Positions 1 through 10,301 of a DNA stretch of 19,610 bases are shown one piece after another. Made by a program: the position numbers and the translations under genes. The number at the start of each line of letters is the position of its first letter. Position 1 is the first letter of the stretch. The notes under the pieces were generated by a model that saw only the letters and a list, made by a program, of their open reading frames with translations, ran no database searches and had not been told where the DNA came from. This DNA is from Pseudomonadota bacterium (GTDB taxonomy: Bacteria; Pseudomonadota; Alphaproteobacteria; Rhizobiales; Rhizobiaceae): NCBI GenBank assembly GCA_023387775.1, contig JAEWHN010000357.1, positions 1 through 19,610 on the forward strand, read 5' to 3'.

Positions 1-62
1 CCCCAGATGTTTTCGCCAAGACGGCGATCGAGTTTATACTTGGCGGATTCGCGCTTGCTCAT
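1..62 (-). CDS. rpsD: 30S ribosomal protein S4, N-terminal fragment (cut by window edge)
   Basis: Read on the minus strand from the ATG at 60-62, the 20 visible codons give MSKRESAKYKLDRRLGENIW, followed by the first two bases of a Gly codon. This is the characteristic N-terminus of alphaproteobacterial S4, a primary 16S rRNA-binding protein of the small subunit. A Shine-Dalgarno-like AAGGGA lies just upstream of the ATG. The rest of the gene (normally about 205 codons) is outside the window, so the S4 RNA-binding domain cannot be seen. It shares strand with trmJ, murI and the small basic-protein gene, but 280 bases separate it from its nearest neighbour, and a promoter candidate lies in that gap. 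Confidence 0.9.
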   Translation of the reverse strand, partial: MSKRESAKYKLDRRLGENIW

Positions 63-225
63 CGCATTCCCTTTCAATCAAATATGCCCGGAACCTCATG
101 CTCCGAGCGAAGGAAACGCGCCCTCCTCTGGCCTCCTTTTTCGAGACCTGACAGGATTTCCCGCGCAAAGCTGGCGGAAAAACCCACGGGACACGTAGAC
201 CGCGCATCGCTGCACGGCTGGCGGG

Positions 226-254
226 TCAATATGTGACCCGGCGCGGAAAGTCAA
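226..254 (-). promoter_or_regulatory. Candidate promoter for rpsD
   Basis: On the minus strand TTGACT (249-254) and TATTGA (226-231) are separated by 17 bases. The -35 matches the sigma-70 consensus at 5 of 6 positions; the -10 is weak at 3 of 6. If used, transcription would start near 219 and leave a leader of roughly 155 bases before rpsD. Prediction by eye only. Confidence 0.35.
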
Positions 255-302
255 CGTATTTGGACAGTGCCTATGGACTGTTCTACACACCGGCGTCCCG
301 CA

Positions 303-324
303 CCGGCCGACTTTAAGCGGCCGG
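303..324. other. GC-rich hairpin after the small basic-protein gene
   Basis: CCGGCCG (303-309) and CGGCCGG (318-324) form a perfect 7-bp stem with an 8-base loop, about 20 bases beyond the stop codon of the small minus-strand gene. No T-run follows on either strand, so it is at best an atypical terminator. The rest of the 63-342 gap shows only the rpsD promoter candidate. Confidence 0.35.
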
Positions 325-342
325 CGCTGGTGCTCGGATAGA

Positions 343-531
343 TCAGTGCTTGGTCTTGTGCTCGGGCAGACCCTTGCGCTTGGTCTCGGCGAATTCCTCG
401 AGCTGCTTCTCGCTCATTGATTCGTACATCTGCTTGGACGCGCCTTTGAGCGAGCTGACCTTGGTTTCGCCCCGCTTGGCCGCGAGCGCGGCCCCGGCTG
501 CCTTTTGCTGGGCTTTGGATGTGGCAGGCAT
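343..531 (-). CDS. Small basic protein, DUF3008-like
   Basis: A 62-residue lysine- and alanine-rich hydrophilic protein starting MPATSKAQQKAAGAALAAKR. The C-terminal half contains a KGASKQMYESMSEKQLEEFA stretch followed by KRKGLPEHK. The whole resembles the small DUF3008 family common in alphaproteobacteria, whose function is unknown to me. There is no signal peptide, membrane segment or cysteine. Translation looks strong: AAGGAG sits 8 bases before the ATG at 529-531. It lies between murI and rpsD on the same strand, 154 bases after murI, so it may be monocistronic or a weakly linked operon member. The composition suggests a helical, possibly nucleic-acid-associated or stress-related protein, but that is inference from amino-acid content only. 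Confidence 0.8.
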   Translation of the reverse strand: MPATSKAQQKAAGAALAAKRGETKVSSLKGASKQMYESMSEKQLEEFAETKRKGLPEHKTKH

Positions 532-685
532 GGTTTCGACTCCTTGTGACCGGCCCGCGCGTCATCTCAACCTCGGTGTCGGGGGAAGGTTCTGCAAGGG
601 CAGGTCGTTGTCCCTTGCGCGTCCAACCGGACGCACGGCGCAATCAGGAAAACCCGCGGATCGGCATCAGGTTCCGATAAAACGC

Positions 686-1474
686 TCAACCTACCGAAAG
701 GCCGAATCCCTGCATCAGCCGGCGCGTGGGGAAATCCGGCTTGCCGGAGGTGAAGATCGCCACGTCCGGCGCGTGTTCGGGCTCGGCATCGGGCGCCGGC
801 GAGAGCAGCGACAGCGCCCTGCGCGCGATCGCCTCGGCCGGGTCCAGCCAGTCCACCGGCCAGGGCGCCAGACGGCGGAACACATTCGCCAGAAACGGAT
901 AGTGGGTGCAGGCGAGCACCACAATATCCGTGCGGCGGCCATCCTCCTCAATGAAACAGGGCGCGATCTCGGCCTTGACGGCCTGATCGTCCAGCGCCGT
1001 GCCACGGATGTAGGCCTCCGCCATGCGGGCAAGGTTCTGGCTGCCGACCAGCCGCACATGGCACTCATTGGCGAAGGACTGGATAAGGTCGCGCGTGTAG
1101 GCACGCTTGACTGTGCCCGGCGTGGCGAGAACCGAAATGAGCCCGGACCGAGTGCGCTCGGCCGCAGGCTTGATGGCCGGCACGGTGCCAACGAAAGGCG
1201 TTTGCGGGAACGCCGCACGCAGGTCCGACAGAACGAGCGTGGAGGCGGTGTTGCAAGGAATGACCGCGATTTCCGGCTGATGGGTTTCGAGCAGCCCGGC
1301 GAAGAGGTCCACGATGCGCCGCTTCAGCGCCTCTTCCTCCCAGTCGCCGTAGGGAAAGCCGGAATCGTCGGCCACATAGACGAAACGGCGGTCGGGCATC
1401 AGCACGCGCGCCTCGCGCAGCACGGTGAGCCCGCCAATGCCGGAATCGAACATCAGCACCGGCCGATCAGTCAT
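686..1474 (-). CDS. murI: Glutamate racemase
   Basis: Interconverts L- and D-glutamate in the cytoplasm, supplying D-Glu for peptidoglycan stem peptides. The 262-residue protein has the family signatures: the N-terminal FDSGIGGLTVL with Asp10-Ser11, PCNTAST with catalytic Cys74, and LACTHYPFL with catalytic Cys189 and His191. Its length is normal for MurI. The start codon (1472-1474) lies inside the end of trmJ: the two genes overlap by 8 bases, which implies translational coupling with trmJ read first. No separate promoter is needed. Both catalytic cysteines are present, so the enzyme should be active. Confidence 0.95.
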   Translation of the reverse strand: MTDRPVLMFDSGIGGLTVLREARVLMPDRRFVYVADDSGFPYGDWEEEALKRRIVDLFAGLLETHQPEIAVIPCNTASTLVLSDLRAAFPQTPFVGTVPAIKPAAERTRSGLISVLATPGTVKRAYTRDLIQSFANECHVRLVGSQNLARMAEAYIRGTALDDQAVKAEIAPCFIEEDGRRTDIVVLACTHYPFLANVFRRLAPWPVDWLDPAEAIARRALSLLSPAPDAEPEHAPDVAIFTSGKPDFPTRRLMQGFGLSVG

Positions 1475-2333
1475 CCTTCGAGGGTCCCTCGCCTTTCACG
1501 GTCTCGTCGGTGTCATGTGTATCACGATCCGCTTTCGCTTTTCTTTCCGGATAGCCCGCACCCCGCGGCGCCTTCGGCGAGAAATAGTCCAGCGAGGATA
1601 TCACACCGCGCAGAAGCTTGATCTCTTCCAGCGTGAAGGCCGGACGGGTCAGCACGGCGCGCAGATTGTCGAGCATCTTCGGCTTCTTGGCCGCGGGGCG
1701 GAAATAGCCGCGCGCGTCGAGCGCGGCCTCCAGATGCCCGATCATGCCGTTCAGCTGTTCCTTGCTGGCGGGCGTCAGTTCCGGGCCCGTGAACGGCATC
1801 TGCTCGCCGGCATCGAATCCGGACTTCATCCATTCATAGGACATCAGCAGCACCGCCTGCGCGATGTTGAGCGAGGCGAAGGCCGGGTTGACCGGGAAGG
1901 TGACGATCTCGTCGGCCAGGGCGACTTCCTCGTTCGACAGGCCGAAGCGCTCGCGCCCGAAAAGAATGCCGGTGCGCTCGCCGACCGCCGTGCGCGCGCG
2001 CAGCGCCGCTCCCGCCTGCTCAGGGCCGCGCACCGGCTTGAAGCCGTCGCGCTCGCGCGCCGTGGTGGCGAAGACGAAGTTGAGGTCGGCCACCGCCTGC
2101 TCCAGCGTGTCGAACACCACCACCCCATCTATGACGTGATCTGCCTTGCTCGCGGCCGCACGCGCCTTCTCGCTCGGCCAGCCGTCGCGCGGGTTGACCA
2201 GCCGCAATTCCGAGAGCCCGAAATTGGCCATGGCGCGCGCCACCATGCCGATGTTCTCGCCCAATTGCGGCTCGACCAGGATGATTGCCGGGCCGCCGGT
2301 GATGAGGGGTTTGTCGCGATCCGTGCCTGCCAT
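1467..2333 (-). CDS. trmJ: tRNA/rRNA 2'-O-methyltransferase, SpoU/TrmH family (TrmJ-like)
   Basis: A 288-residue SPOUT-class methyltransferase, probably making 2'-O-methyl at position 32 of tRNAs from S-adenosylmethionine. The three SpoU motifs are visible: motif 1 ENIGMVARAMANFG (residues 26-39, with the conserved Asn27 and Arg33), motif 2 GILFGRERFGLSNEE (about 122-136), and motif 3 with NPAFASLNIAQAV (149-161), which forms the trefoil-knot SAM site. A helical, charged C-terminal extension follows, as in TrmJ rather than TrmL. The precise substrate is inferred from family resemblance; another tRNA or rRNA site is possible. An AGGA lies unusually close before the ATG. It is the first gene of a pair with murI (8-base overlap) and is divergent from icd. 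Confidence 0.85.
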   Translation of the reverse strand: MAGTDRDKPLITGGPAIILVEPQLGENIGMVARAMANFGLSELRLVNPRDGWPSEKARAAASKADHVIDGVVVFDTLEQAVADLNFVFATTARERDGFKPVRGPEQAGAALRARTAVGERTGILFGRERFGLSNEEVALADEIVTFPVNPAFASLNIAQAVLLMSYEWMKSGFDAGEQMPFTGPELTPASKEQLNGMIGHLEAALDARGYFRPAAKKPKMLDNLRAVLTRPAFTLEEIKLLRGVISSLDYFSPKAPRGAGYPERKAKADRDTHDTDETVKGEGPSKDD

Positions 2334-2346
2334 TGTCCTATTCGAA

Positions 2347-2360
2347 GCCGGTTTTCCGGC
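2347..2360. other. Small hairpin just upstream of trmJ
   Basis: GCCGG and CCGGC flank a 4-base loop, giving a 5-bp stem 13 bases ahead of the trmJ ATG. It could lie in the trmJ leader. No role can be assigned. The remaining gap to icd (2334-2593) holds an icd promoter candidate and otherwise nothing I can name. Confidence 0.25.
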
Positions 2361-2499
2361 GCCCTGTCTTGCACAAGTTTAAACGAAACGAAACCGCCGC
2401 AAGCATGGCCGGCGAGGTATTTTCGGCTACAATTCTGCCCGGCCGCGCCTGGATTGGGGTGCCGCGGCAAGCCGCCTGCCCACAGCGGGGCGGTAGCGT

Positions 2500-2527
2500 T
2501 TGCGCGGTCCCCCCCGCTTTGCTATAG
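2500..2527 (+). promoter_or_regulatory. Candidate promoter for icd
   Basis: TTGCGC (2500-2505) and CTATAG (2522-2527) are separated by 16 bases and resemble the alphaproteobacterial CTTGAC/CTATAT pattern. A start near 2534 would give a leader of about 60 bases, with GAGG 7 bases ahead of the icd ATG as ribosome-binding site. Confidence 0.4.
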
Positions 2528-2593
2528 GGGCCCGGACTCCCTTCGTAAAACCGCTGGAACCATCGGGTTCCGCTCCCAGAACGAGGCATTTCA

Positions 2594-3808
2594 ATGACAA
2601 AAATCAAGGTGGACAATCCCGTCGTCGAACTCGACGGCGACGAGATGACCCGCATCATCTGGCAGTTCATCAAAGAAAAGCTGATCCACCCCTACCTCGA
2701 CATCGACCTGAAGTACTACGACCTCAGCATCCAGAACCGCGACGCCACCGACGACCAGGTGACGGTCGACGCGGCGAACGCGATCAAGCAGTACGGCGTC
2801 GGCGTCAAGTGCGCGACCATCACGCCCGACGAGGCGCGCGTCGAGGAGTTCGGCCTCAAGAAGATGTGGAAGTCGCCCAACGGCACCATCCGCAACATCC
2901 TCGGCGGCGTTATCTTCCGCGAGCCCATCATCGCCAAGAACGTGCCGCGCCTGGTGCCGGGCTGGACCCAGCCGATCATCGTCGGCCGTCATGCCTTCGG
3001 CGACCAGTACCGCGCCACCGACTTCAAGTTCCCCGGCAAGGGCAAGCTGACCATCAAGTTCGTGGGTGAAGACGGCCAGGTCATCGAGCACGAGGTGTTC
3101 GACGCGCCGGGTTCGGGCGTGGCGATGGCCATGTACAACCTCGACGAATCGATCCGCGACTTCGCCCGCGCCTCGCTGAACTACGGCCTGCTGCGCGGCT
3201 ATCCGGTCTATCTGTCGACCAAGAACACCATCCTCAAGGCCTATGACGGCCGCTTCAAGGACCTGTTCCAGGAGGTCTACGAGCAGGAATTCGAGGCGCG
3301 GTTCAAGGAAAAGAAGATCTGGTACGAACACCGCCTGATCGACGACATGGTCGCTTCCAGCCTGAAGTGGTCGGGCGGCTACGTCTGGGCGTGCAAGAAC
3401 TACGACGGCGACGTGCAGTCCGACACGGTTGCGCAGGGCTTTGGCTCGCTCGGCCTGATGACCTCGGTGCTGATGACGCCGGACGGCAAGACGGTTGAGG
3501 CCGAGGCCGCCCACGGCACCGTTACCCGCCACTACCGCCAGCACCAGAAGGGCGAGGAAACCTCGACCAACTCGATCGCCTCGATCTTTGCCTGGACGCG
3601 CGGCCTGGCCCACCGGGCCAAGCTGGACAACAACGCCGAACTGAAGAAGTTCGCCGACACGCTGGAGCGCGTCTGCGTGCAGACCGTGGAAGCCGGCTTC
3701 ATGACCAAGGACCTGTCGCTGCTGATCGGCCCCGACCAGCCGTGGCTTTCCACCACCGGTTTCCTCGACAAGATCGACGAGAACCTTCGCGCCGCCATGT
3801 CGGCCTGA
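2594..3808 (+). CDS. icd: NADP-dependent isocitrate dehydrogenase, eukaryote-like type
   Basis: Oxidatively decarboxylates isocitrate to 2-oxoglutarate in the TCA cycle, producing NADPH and using Mg2+ or Mn2+. The 404-residue protein resembles mitochondrial/cytosolic eukaryotic IDH rather than the E. coli type. Visible site residues include Ser94 in KSPNGTIRNILGG, Arg100, Arg109 and Arg132 (GRHAFGDQYRATDF) for isocitrate, Lys210 in STKNTILK, and metal-binding Asp250, Asp273 and Asp277. Numbering runs in register with human IDH1 up to Arg132. The start MTKIKVDNPVVELDGDEMTR is typical of the family. It is transcribed alone, divergent from trmJ and convergent with alaS, and ends 22 bases before a strong terminator. 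No anomaly was seen. Confidence 0.97.
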   Translation: MTKIKVDNPVVELDGDEMTRIIWQFIKEKLIHPYLDIDLKYYDLSIQNRDATDDQVTVDAANAIKQYGVGVKCATITPDEARVEEFGLKKMWKSPNGTIRNILGGVIFREPIIAKNVPRLVPGWTQPIIVGRHAFGDQYRATDFKFPGKGKLTIKFVGEDGQVIEHEVFDAPGSGVAMAMYNLDESIRDFARASLNYGLLRGYPVYLSTKNTILKAYDGRFKDLFQEVYEQEFEARFKEKKIWYEHRLIDDMVASSLKWSGGYVWACKNYDGDVQSDTVAQGFGSLGLMTSVLMTPDGKTVEAEAAHGTVTRHYRQHQKGEETSTNSIASIFAWTRGLAHRAKLDNNAELKKFADTLERVCVQTVEAGFMTKDLSLLIGPDQPWLSTTGFLDKIDENLRAAMSA

Positions 3809-3825
3809 GACGCGCAGCCCTGACG

Positions 3826-3857
3826 AAAAAGCCCCGGAGCGATCCGGGGCTTTTTTG
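3826..3857. terminator. Bidirectional intrinsic terminator between icd and alaS
   Basis: GCCCCGGA (3831-3838) and TCCGGGGC (3843-3850) form a perfect 8-bp stem with a GCGA loop. It is flanked by AAAAA on the left and TTTTTT on the right, so it has a U-tract in both directions and can end both convergent genes. Confidence 0.9.
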
Positions 3858-3917
3858 TTTCAGTGTTGGATTTGAAAGGCTCAGGAAGTCCCCCCGGAGC
3901 CGAAGGACTGACCGCGC

Positions 3918-6581
<2,664 letters not shown>

Positions 6582-6636
6582 GTCATTGCCTTTGCGAGAG
6601 ATCCGCCCATGCCGGAGGCGGAAAATGAACATGGCC

Positions 6637-6665
6637 TTTTAGCCTTCGCATTCTACCCTGTCCAG
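6637..6665 (-). promoter_or_regulatory. Candidate promoter for alaS
   Basis: On the minus strand CTGGAC (6660-6665) and CTAAAA (6637-6642) are separated by exactly 17 bases, resembling the rhizobial CTTGAC-N17-CTATAT pattern. A start near 6630 gives a leader of about 49 bases to the ATG at 6581. The same -10 hexamer and spacing recur upstream of thrS. Confidence 0.45.
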
Positions 6666-6744
6666 AACGCCGAAAGCCCTGAGTTTGCTTGTGGGACGGC
6701 CATCAATGCCACAGGCGGACGCATGCAAGCCGGCAATACGAAAC

Positions 6745-6772
6745 AGGCCGCCGACGCGAACGCCGACGGCCT
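6745..6772 (-). terminator. recA terminator hairpin
   Basis: A 12-bp stem (6745-6756 with 6761-6772, two G-U pairs when read as minus-strand RNA) closes on a 4-base UUCG loop. It lies 26 bases beyond the recA stop and is followed on the minus strand by GTTTCG. The U-tract is weak but the stem is long, so termination before the alaS promoter is likely. Confidence 0.65.
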
Positions 6773-6798
6773 GCCAAACCTTTCGAACTGCGGCGGCT

Positions 6799-7881
<1,083 letters not shown>

Positions 7882-7936
7882 GATACATTACCCCTCGGAC
7901 GTCAATGAAGGCCGGAATGTCCTTTTCGAGAAAAGA

Positions 7937-7965
7937 TTTGTACCTTTTTTGTTCACGTTTGACAA
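7937..7965 (-). promoter_or_regulatory. recA promoter
   Basis: On the minus strand TTGTCA (7960-7965, 5 of 6 to consensus) and TACAAA (7937-7942, 4 of 6) are 17 bases apart. The predicted start near 7930 leaves a leader of about 50 bases. A LexA-like box covers most of the spacer and the edge of the -10, the arrangement expected for a LexA-repressed promoter. Confidence 0.6.
7940..7954. promoter_or_regulatory. LexA (SOS) box 1, in the recA promoter
   Basis: The plus strand reads GTACCTTTTTTGTTC, that is GTAC-N7-GTTC; on the recA strand GAAC-N7-GTAC. This matches the alphaproteobacterial LexA consensus GTTC-N7-GTTC (GAAC-N7-GAAC) except for one base. Its position over the promoter spacer supports a role in SOS repression. 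Confidence 0.6.
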
Positions 7966-8005
7966 GAGTGATTAACTATCTGGCAAAGAACGATATTCCA
8001 ATTTT

Positions 8006-8020
8006 GTTCTATTTTTGTAC
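8006..8020. promoter_or_regulatory. LexA-like box 2, recA-psuK intergenic
   Basis: The plus strand reads GTTCTATTTTTGTAC, that is GTTC-N7-GTAC, again one mismatch from GTTC-N7-GTTC. The substituted half-site is the opposite one from box 1. It lies 66 bases (start to start) from box 1 on the psuK side and could serve cooperative repression of recA or act on psuK. Confidence 0.45.
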
Positions 8021-8175
8021 ATGGCCGAAAGAACAAGAGACACGAGGCGCGGGAAGTGCACTCCCGCCCGGGTTTCGTCGCCATTTCCTCGATTCGTCGC
8101 GGCCGATTGCCCATAACCGGGAGAAGCCATAAGGTCCGCGGCGCTTCGGCAAGCTAGTTTCGACAGGACACAAGC

Positions 8176-9141
8176 ATGAAATCTCCCAGCATTCTGGCCG
8201 TTGGCGGCGCCCATGTGGACCGGCGCGGCCAGGTCAGCGGCGTATATGTGCCGGGCGCTTCAAACCCGGGCATCATGCGCGAAGACCTGGGCGGCGGTGT
8301 TTTCAACGCGGTGCGCAATGCCGTTCGGCGAGGCGCAACAGCGGCGCTGATGTCGGTGCGCGGTGGCGACGCGGCCGGCGACATGGTGGCGCGCGCAATC
8401 GCCGAGGAAGGCATGGAGGATCTTTCGGCGGTGTTCCTCGACCGCACCACGCCGAGCTACACCGCCATCCTCGACCAGGACGGAGACGTGATCACCGGCT
8501 TTGCCGACATGATGCTCTATGAGCTCGCCTTCCCCAAGCAGATGCGGCGCTCCAAGATGCGCGAGGTGCTCGACCGCACCGACGCCATCCTGTGCGACGC
8601 AAACCTGCCGGCCGAGGCGCTGCGCAGCCTCGTGGGCCTGGCTGCGGGCAAGCCTGTCTTCGTCATCGCGGTTTCGCCGGCCAAGGTCGTGCGCCTGGAC
8701 GGCCTGCTTTCCGGCCTTGCCTGCCTGTTCATGAACCGCCGTGAAATCGGCGCGCTGGCCGAAACCGGAGAAGCAGGCATTGCGACTTCGGTCGGGGCGC
8801 TGCGCGAGCGCGGCCTTTGCCGCGGCGTCATCACCGCCGGCGAAAGCGCGGTTATCGGCTTCGATGGCGACGAGCTGTTTTCGATCGTGCCGCCAAAAGC
8901 GCGCAAAGTGGTCGATGTGACCGGCGCAGGCGACGCGCTGGCCGGCGCCACGACGGTTGCCATGCTGCGCGGCCTGCCGCTTCGCCAGGCGCTGCGGGAG
9001 GGCGTGGCGGCGGCGGTGCTGGCGGTGGAGAGCGACAAGTCCGCGCCCGAGCTTTCGCCAGAGGAATTTGCCGCAATGCTTTCGCTTGTGCCCCAGGCCG
9101 AGGAATTGCATGAAGGCGCAAATATCGGAGATACCCCATGA
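8176..9141 (+). CDS. psuK: Pseudouridine kinase, PfkB/ribokinase family
   Basis: Predicted to phosphorylate pseudouridine to pseudouridine 5'-phosphate with ATP, the first step of pseudouridine breakdown. The 321-residue protein has the PfkB fold signatures: an N-terminal LAVGGAHVDRRG strand-turn, the sugar-binding LGGGVFNAVRN (38-48), NRREIGAL (187-194) and the C-terminal signature DVTGAGDALAG (247-257) with catalytic base Asp253. PfkB kinases share sequence across many substrates, so the assignment rests mainly on the 4-base overlap with psuG, whose substrate is the product of this reaction. AGGACA lies ahead of the ATG. It is divergent from recA, with LexA-like boxes in the shared gap. No nucleoside transporter gene is beside it. 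Confidence 0.85.
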   Translation: MKSPSILAVGGAHVDRRGQVSGVYVPGASNPGIMREDLGGGVFNAVRNAVRRGATAALMSVRGGDAAGDMVARAIAEEGMEDLSAVFLDRTTPSYTAILDQDGDVITGFADMMLYELAFPKQMRRSKMREVLDRTDAILCDANLPAEALRSLVGLAAGKPVFVIAVSPAKVVRLDGLLSGLACLFMNRREIGALAETGEAGIATSVGALRERGLCRGVITAGESAVIGFDGDELFSIVPPKARKVVDVTGAGDALAGATTVAMLRGLPLRQALREGVAAAVLAVESDKSAPELSPEEFAAMLSLVPQAEELHEGANIGDTP

Positions 9142-10055
9142 CGCCAGAAACCGCCCGCCCCTTCGTCGACATCCATGCTCCCGTCGCCGAGGCGCTCGCT
9201 TCCGGAAAGCCGGTGGTGGCATTGGAAAGCACCATCATCACCCACGGCATGCCCTATCCGCAGAACAGCGAGATGGCGGCCAATGTGGAGAGAATCATCC
9301 GCGACGAGGGAGCGGTGCCGGCTACCATCGCCGTTATCGATGGCCGCCTGAAGATCGGCCTTTCGGACGCGGAGCGCGAGGCGCTGGCAAAGACCACCGG
9401 CACCATGAAGCTTTCTCGCGCCGACCTGGCTTTTGCCGTGGCGCAGGGGCGCACCGGCGGCACCACAGTTGCCGCCACCATGATCGCGGCGCATATGGCC
9501 GGCATCCGCGTCTTTGCCACGGGCGGAATCGGCGGCGTGCACAAGGGTGCGGAAAAGAGCTTCGACATTTCCGCCGACCTGGACGAGCTGGCGCGCACGC
9601 CGGTCATCGTGGTGTCGGCCGGCGCCAAGGCCATTCTCGACATCGAAAAGACGCTGGAAGTGCTGGAAACCCGCGGCGTGCCGGTGGTCGCGTTCGGCTC
9701 GGACGTGGTGCCGGCCTTCTGGTCGCGCGTCTCGCCCTATGCAGCGCCGCTTCGCCTGGATGCCGCCGACGACATTTCCGGCTTTTTCCGCACGCGCCAG
9801 GCGCTCGGCCTCGGCGGCGGCATGCTGGTGGCCAATCCGGTTCCGGAAGCCGACGAGATCCCGGTCGAGACGATGGCCGGCTACGTCGATGCCGCGCAGC
9901 GCGACGCAGAGGCGCAGGGCATTTCGGGCAAGGCGGTAACCCCGTTCCTGCTGGCCCGCCTCCTCGAACTGACCAATGGCGCGAGCCTGAAAACCAATAT
10001 CGCGCTGGTGGAAAACAACGCCCGCCTGGCAGCCAGGATCGCCAAGGGCCTCTAG
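9138..10055 (+). CDS. psuG: Pseudouridine-5'-phosphate glycosidase
   Basis: Cleaves the C-C glycosidic bond of pseudouridine 5'-phosphate to uracil and ribose 5-phosphate (reversible). The 305-residue protein matches the PsuG/YeiN family throughout: VALESTIITHGMPYPQN (27-43) with Glu30, GTMKLSRADLA with Lys91, RTGGTTVAATM, FATGGIGGVHKG (126-137), the metal-site Asp147 in SADLDEL, and the Schiff-base lysine Lys164 in VSAGAKAILD. These correspond to E31, K93, D149 and K166 of the E. coli enzyme. It begins inside the psuK stop (ATGA overlap 9138-9141), giving translational coupling. A hairpin follows 10 bases after the stop. All catalytic residues are present. Confidence 0.95.
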   Translation: MTPETARPFVDIHAPVAEALASGKPVVALESTIITHGMPYPQNSEMAANVERIIRDEGAVPATIAVIDGRLKIGLSDAEREALAKTTGTMKLSRADLAFAVAQGRTGGTTVAATMIAAHMAGIRVFATGGIGGVHKGAEKSFDISADLDELARTPVIVVSAGAKAILDIEKTLEVLETRGVPVVAFGSDVVPAFWSRVSPYAAPLRLDAADDISGFFRTRQALGLGGGMLVANPVPEADEIPVETMAGYVDAAQRDAEAQGISGKAVTPFLLARLLELTNGASLKTNIALVENNARLAARIAKGL

Positions 10056-10065
10056 AACGAGACCA

Positions 10066-10091
10066 GGCGGAGGGGCGAATGCCCCTTCGCC
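10066..10091 (+). terminator. Hairpin after psuG
   Basis: An 11-bp stem (10066-10076 with 10081-10091, one G-T pair) with a GAAT loop begins 10 bases past the psuG stop. No T-run follows, so it may protect the 3' end or terminate with help rather than act as a classic intrinsic terminator. Confidence 0.5.
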
Positions 10092-10159
10092 ACCGGCAAG
10101 CCAAGTCAAACGGCGCGTTCGCGGGCGGCAGCCGGCAGCAGCCTTCAGCGAACCGTAAT

Positions 10160-10172
10160 TTCTTTAAAAGAA
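10160..10172. promoter_or_regulatory. AT-rich inverted repeat upstream of hxlR-type gene
   Basis: TTCTTT-A-AAAGAA is a perfect 6+1+6 palindrome in an otherwise GC-rich gap (10056-10301), 129 bases before the regulator's likely ATG. Winged-helix dimers bind such repeats, so it is a candidate operator or part of a promoter. Chance occurrence in an AT patch is possible. Confidence 0.3.
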
Positions 10173-10301
10173 TCGTGACTGGAGGCCGGGGGCCAGCGCG
10201 ACCTGCGGTCTTCATTTTGCCCGAGCAAACAGCCATTGAGGCGCTACCGGGCGGCTCCGTTTGGCCGGCGACTTCAGCCGGAACGATCTTTTGACCCGCA
10301 C

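Noticed and set aside
350..1621. A 423-codon open frame on the plus strand opposite murI and the small basic-protein gene.
   Set aside because: Runs antisense through two supported genes and has typical high-GC shadow composition.
6582..6632. N-terminal extension of alaS by 17 codons.
   Set aside because: The family N-terminus begins at the ATG at 6581, which has a ribosome-binding site; the extension overlaps the promoter region.
8049..8067. GCGGGA/TCCCGC hairpin with a 7-base loop between recA and psuK.
   Set aside because: Six base pairs in a GC-rich leader with no T-run and no neighbouring gene end to terminate; not distinguishable from chance.
10236..10301. N-terminal extension of the HxlR-type regulator from a TTG codon.
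   Set aside because: The added residues do not resemble the family, and an ATG with a typical N-terminus follows at 10302.
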